Under the pieces are notes generated by a model. The model searched no databases and had not been told where the DNA came from. It saw only the letters and a program-made list of their open reading frames with translations. From the NCBI GenBank assembly GCA_021802085.1, contig JAKAAZ010000016.1, forward strand, positions 1 to 26,466: a DNA stretch of 26,466 nucleotides, written 5' to 3'. A program made the position numbers and the translations under genes. The stretch is from Acidobacteriota bacterium. GTDB lineage: Bacteria > Acidobacteriota > Terriglobia > Terriglobales > Acidobacteriaceae. Below, in pieces: positions 23,278 through 26,466 of the stretch (positions within the stretch are counted from its first letter, which is position 1; each line of letters opens with the position of its first letter).

Positions 23278-24654
23278 GTGACGAAAAACCAATCGCCGTC
23301 CGATGCTTCATCGCGCGAGATGGTCGCTCCCATTTCCTTCGCCGAGGCATGCTTCCACGTCGCTGCACACTCCGCGGCCATTCTTTCCGCCAATGCATTC
23401 AAAGCGCGGCATTGCGATCTCCTCCGGGCGCTCGGCCGCGTATTGGCTGCGCCCGTCCTCGCGGACCGCGATCAGCCGCCGTTTCCCCGTGTCACCCGCG
23501 ATGGTTTCGCCGTGCGCGCAGAGGACATCGCCAGCGCGACACCGCTGCGCGTAGTGGGCCAGCTGCGCGCCGGAGAACCATGGCCCCCCGGAAATCCGCC
23601 GCTTGCCGCTGGGGAAGCCGTCGAAATCATGACGGGCGCCGCTCTGCCGCCCGGAGCCGACGCCGTATTGATGGTCGAACATGCACGGGAAACCTTGGCC
23701 GGATCGATCGACGACAGCAGTGCTGAAGCGTCGCAACACCGAAGCGTGACGCCGCAGGTAGGGCGAACCCTCACCGCTGGCGAGAATGTGGTTCCCCGGG
23801 GCAGCGAAGCCCGCTGCGGAGAGCTTTTGCTGGAGCCCGGCACGCGCCTTGGCCCGGAGCACATCGCGCTGGCTGCATCCTGTGGTCTTCGTTCCATCCC
23901 TGTCTTCCCACAGCCGAGAGTCGCGATTCTCGCTACCGGAGACGAACTGGTCGAGCCATCTCTACCGTGGCCTGGTTTCGAGCCTCCCGCGAATCAAGAG
24001 AAAACGCCCATCCAGTCCCATCAGATTTACGACTCGAACAGCTTCGCGCTTTCCGCCCTGCTCCGCCGCGCCGGCGCCATTCCTTTGCGTCAACGCCCCG
24101 CGCTCGATCAACTCGACGACCTGGCTGACTGCATCCGCCAAGGGCTGGATGCAGCGCCCCTGCTGCTGCTGACCGGCGGCGTCTCCAGGGGAAAATTCGA
24201 TCTGGTGGAGGATGTGCTCGCCAGCATGGGTGCGGAGTTTTTCTTTACCGGCGTGACCATGCAGCCCGGCAAACCTGTTGTCTTTGGGCGCGTCCCTGCA
24301 ACCGCAACCCGCTCCCCGCGCTACTTCTTCGGGCTTCCCGGGAACCCAGTCTCCGCCATGGTAACGTTCCGCCTCTTTGTCCAACCCGTATTGGCCGCCA
24401 TGTCCGGGGAGCAACGCTGGCAACCGAACATGGCTCTGGCAAGGCTTGCAGCCGACCTGCGAGTGAAGCCTGGTCTCACCCGCTTTCTTCCCGCCCATCT
24501 GGATACCTCGCAACCAGTCGCAACCGTAACCGCTGTCCGGACCCAGGGTTCCGGCGACCTCGCCGCGAACGCGCGCGCAAACTGTTACGTGATCGTCCCC
24601 GACAATTGCGACGTTCTCGCAACAGACCAGATCGTGCAAGTGCTTCTGCGCTAG
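23278..24654 (+). CDS. moeA: Molybdopterin molybdenumtransferase MoeA
   Basis: MoeA inserts molybdate into adenylylated molybdopterin, the final common step of molybdenum-cofactor synthesis. The 458-residue protein has PPFPRVTRDGFAVRAEDI (67-84) in place of the usual PPFxxSxMDGYA block, IMTGAALPPGADAVLMVEH (117-135), the MoCF-domain ATGDELVEP, LLTGGVSRGKFDLVEDVL, MQPGKPVVFGR and GLPGNPVSAMVTF. The C-terminal MoeA domain ends in QIVQVLLR. GTG 23278 is taken as start but lacks a good ribosome-binding site; ATG 23320 (MVAPISFAEACFHV) matches the typical family N-terminus equally well, and an upstream ATG 23190 lies in another frame. moaC follows after 22 bp, but has its own promoter-like element. 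Confidence 0.93.
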   Translation: MTKNQSPSDASSREMVAPISFAEACFHVAAHSAAILSANAFKARHCDLLRALGRVLAAPVLADRDQPPFPRVTRDGFAVRAEDIASATPLRVVGQLRAGEPWPPGNPPLAAGEAVEIMTGAALPPGADAVLMVEHARETLAGSIDDSSAEASQHRSVTPQVGRTLTAGENVVPRGSEARCGELLLEPGTRLGPEHIALAASCGLRSIPVFPQPRVAILATGDELVEPSLPWPGFEPPANQEKTPIQSHQIYDSNSFALSALLRRAGAIPLRQRPALDQLDDLADCIRQGLDAAPLLLLTGGVSRGKFDLVEDVLASMGAEFFFTGVTMQPGKPVVFGRVPATATRSPRYFFGLPGNPVSAMVTFRLFVQPVLAAMSGEQRWQPNMALARLAADLRVKPGLTRFLPAHLDTSQPVATVTAVRTQGSGDLAANARANCYVIVPDNCDVLATDQIVQVLLR

Positions 24655-24660
24655 ATATCC

Positions 24661-24669
24661 TGCTACCCT
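24661..24669 (+). promoter_or_regulatory. Candidate extended -10 promoter, leaderless, for moaC
   Basis: TGCTACCCT is followed by 7 nt and then the moaC ATG at 24677, in the 22-bp moeA-moaC gap. There is no Shine-Dalgarno sequence. Geometry and sequence closely match the element before the deoxyhypusine-synthase-like gene (TGCTATCCT, 7 nt, ATG). Confidence 0.5.
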
Positions 24670-24676
24670 GTTGGTC

Positions 24677-25147
24677 ATGAGCAAGCTTTCCCATTACGAC
24701 TCCGCAGGACATGCGCGCATGGTGGACATCGGCGCGAAATCGATCACGCAGCGCCACGCGGAAGCAACAGCGCTGGTCGAGCTTTCCGCTGCCGTGCTCG
24801 CCGCTCTGCCCGCCAATCCCAAAGGCAACCCGCTGGAAGTCGCGCGCTTCGCTGGCATCCAGGCCGCAAAACGCACCGCCGATCTCATCCCGATGTGCCA
24901 TCCGTTTCCGCTCACCTTCGTGGACGTCCTTACCGAGGTCCAATCCAATGGCGTCTTCATTCGCGCCACGGCGGCGACCGAAGGGCGCACTGGCGTGGAA
25001 ATGGAGGCCATGGTGGCAGCCTCCGTTGCCGCTTTGACCATCTATGACATGTGTAAGGCCATGGATAAAGGGATTGTGATTCGAGAGGTTGCGTTGCAGC
25101 GAAAATCTGGCGGTAAGAGCGGCGACTACCAGAGGACTTCTGCATAG
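24677..25147 (+). CDS. moaC: Cyclic pyranopterin monophosphate synthase MoaC
   Basis: MoaC works after the radical enzyme MoaA to form cyclic pyranopterin monophosphate from a GTP-derived intermediate, the first stage of molybdenum-cofactor synthesis. The 156-residue protein shows the full set of conserved blocks: MVDIGAKSITQRHAEA, DLIPMCHPFPLT, ATEGRTGVEMEAM and YDMCKAMDKGI, the last holding the conserved Asp and Lys of the active site. ATG 24677 is preferred to TTG 24671 as it starts directly at the family N-terminus (SHYDSAGHARMVDIG). It follows moeA by 22 bp. moaA, moaD, moaE and mogA are not in the window. Confidence 0.96.
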   Translation: MSKLSHYDSAGHARMVDIGAKSITQRHAEATALVELSAAVLAALPANPKGNPLEVARFAGIQAAKRTADLIPMCHPFPLTFVDVLTEVQSNGVFIRATAATEGRTGVEMEAMVAASVAALTIYDMCKAMDKGIVIREVALQRKSGGKSGDYQRTSA

Positions 25148-25204
25148 CGGAACCACTCGGGCACTTCTTCACATCGGGGACACTGTATCGCCGGGGGTTT
25201 AAGA

Positions 25205-26374
25205 ATGCAGGAAATCGCTTCTTTGTTGCATATTGTTGCGCCGCCCATTGTACCGATATTGCCCGTAATTGGGCGCCATGTGCATAAACTGGTGCTCGGT
25301 TCTTTCGTCCTCAGCGGAGCCCTGCTTGCCAGCTTCGTCGTTTACTCGCTGGTCTTTCGCTTTGTACTTCGCAAGACCGTCGCGCCCGACCACCCCAGCA
25401 TACTGCGCCGCTTCCGCAAGCCTGCGCTGTGCCTGTTCCTGATCGCTGCTACCATGCTGGCGATTCCCGCCTTTGGCATCTCCGAGTATTTCAACGACAC
25501 CGCCGAGCATGCACTTCATATTTGCTTCATCCTTTGCATGGCGTGGCTGCTGATCGCTGCCGTCTACGCCGTGGAAGACATTCTGATGCGCCGTTACGAC
25601 ATGCACGCGGCCGATAACCTGCGGGCGCGGCGCATCCGCACGCAAATGACCGTGATGCGGCGACTTGCAATAGGCTTCATCGGCCTGCTGGCCATTGGAC
25701 TGATCCTCTACACGTTCAACAACACGCGGATGTGGCAATACGGCGCCGGACTGCTGGCCTCCGCTGGTCTGGCATCGCTGGCACTGGCGGCGGCCGCCAA
25801 GTCCACCGTCTCGAATCTGCTGGCCGGCATTCAGATCGCCTTTACCGAGCCGATCCGACTCGACGACGTGGTGATCGTCGAAGGGCAGTGGGGCCGCATC
25901 GAAGAAATTACCGCCGCATACGTGGTGGTGTGTATCTGGAATCTGCAACGGCTCATCGTGCCGCTCAGCTATTTCATTGACCATCCCTTTCAGAACTGGA
26001 CCCGCACCTCCGCCAACCTGATGGGCACTTTTTATCTCTACGCCGACTACACCTGCCCCATTGCGCCCTTGCGACAGGAACTCACCCGTATTCTGAAGAC
26101 TACGAATCTCTGGGATGGCAAGGTAGATGTGTTGCAGGTGACGGAATTTACTCCGCAGGCCATGCAGATTCGCGCGTTGATGAGCGCCGGTGACTCCGGC
26201 AAGCTATGGGACCTGCGCTGTTATGTTCGCGAACAGATGATCGCCTTCCTGCAGAAGAATTATCCGCAGTGCCTGCCGAAGCAGCGCATCGCCGAGCTGC
26301 AGAACGCGCTATGGGAGCAGGTGAACGAACATCTTCAGTCCTCGCCGGAACCGAGTCCTGCGCAGAATGCATAA
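25205..26374 (+). CDS. MscS-family mechanosensitive ion channel
   Basis: A 389-residue inner-membrane channel of the small-conductance mechanosensitive family, which releases solutes when the membrane is stretched. Hydrophobic helices lie at about 25-57, 72-92, 102-124 and 150-175. The pore-lining helix (about 178-215) is the Gly/Ala-rich GAGLLASAGLASLALAAAA, followed by FTEPIRLDDVVIVEGQWGR, the hallmark start of the MscS beta domain, and by NLQRLIVPLSYFIDHPFQN. The C-terminal alpha/beta domain ends in a polar tail (SSPEPSPAQNA). ATG 25205 follows GGGGG at 25193-25197. It starts 57 bp after moaC; no functional link is evident. Confidence 0.9.
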   Translation: MQEIASLLHIVAPPIVPILPVIGRHVHKLVLGSFVLSGALLASFVVYSLVFRFVLRKTVAPDHPSILRRFRKPALCLFLIAATMLAIPAFGISEYFNDTAEHALHICFILCMAWLLIAAVYAVEDILMRRYDMHAADNLRARRIRTQMTVMRRLAIGFIGLLAIGLILYTFNNTRMWQYGAGLLASAGLASLALAAAAKSTVSNLLAGIQIAFTEPIRLDDVVIVEGQWGRIEEITAAYVVVCIWNLQRLIVPLSYFIDHPFQNWTRTSANLMGTFYLYADYTCPIAPLRQELTRILKTTNLWDGKVDVLQVTEFTPQAMQIRALMSAGDSGKLWDLRCYVREQMIAFLQKNYPQCLPKQRIAELQNALWEQVNEHLQSSPEPSPAQNA

Positions 26375-26466
26375 GGCGATCGAGACATGGGCTAGCGGGA
26401 GTTTACTGCGAAGCGAGAGGTTCTTCCTGAGCGAGTGGATCTTAGAACTTATCCGTAAATAGTGAC
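26375..26466. other. Right edge without a recognised gene
   Basis: These 92 bases after the MscS stop hold only a weak hairpin (AGGTTCT at 26418-26424 with AGAACTT at 26444-26450, one G-U pair, no T-run). The final 20 bases are AT-richer than the surroundings. The window is cut here, so nothing further can be assigned. Confidence 0.4.

Noticed and set aside
26440..26466. AT-rich tail ending in TTAGAACTTATCCGTAAATA, possibly the end of an insertion sequence
   Set aside because: It resembles terminal repeats of some transposons only loosely, and the window ends here so no second end, target duplication or transposase can be seen.

Overview
The window looks like a chromosomal core region of a moderately GC-rich bacterium. 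The best guess is an Acidobacteriota (Terriglobia) genome. That guess rests on the mix of a bacterial deoxyhypusine-synthase-like gene, a DUF2905 protein, a secreted protein joining a carboxypeptidase-regulatory domain to TPRs, a PolA with a long insertion in its 5'-nuclease domain, and a split queuosine pathway. No marker here proves the taxonomy. I see no rRNA, tRNA, CRISPR array, prophage, complete insertion sequence or defence island.

Left part (1-7401, all + strand): an orphan TolC-type outer-membrane protein, a 45-codon small ORF whose stop overlaps the start of zwf (glucose-6-phosphate dehydrogenase), then queA (last-but-one step of queuosine synthesis) and polA (DNA polymerase I). The last two each have their own candidate promoter. 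Middle part (7449-15337, mostly - strand): xseA and glmM with an ATGA overlap, a DUF2905 membrane protein divergent from a 2TM-type ion channel, then der (ribosome-assembly GTPase), a deoxyhypusine-synthase-like gene and a two-anchor membrane protein of unknown function. Der and a DinG-type helicase diverge from one symmetrical A/T heptamer that can serve as the -10 element in both directions.

Right part (15409-26374, + strand): the DinG-type helicase, an exported amidohydrolase, a small membrane protein, the preQ0 cluster queD-queE-(DUF2007)-queC, an exported TPR protein ending at a good intrinsic terminator, the molybdenum-cofactor pair moeA-moaC, and an MscS-type mechanosensitive channel. 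QueD, QueE and QueC make 7-cyano-7-deazaguanine, and QueA 16 kb away acts late in the same pathway. MoaC and MoeA act at the start and end of molybdenum-cofactor synthesis.

The most notable pattern is regulatory. Five genes (queA, polA, the DUF2905 gene, the deoxyhypusine-synthase-like gene, moaC) have a TAnnnT box ending 6-8 nt before the start codon and no convincing Shine-Dalgarno sequence, as expected of leaderless transcripts. Several promoters share the extended form TGCTAnnnT. No wholly new system is evident. The zwf-coupled small ORF, the deoxyhypusine-synthase-like/membrane-protein pair and the DUF2007 gene inside the queuosine cluster are the best leads.
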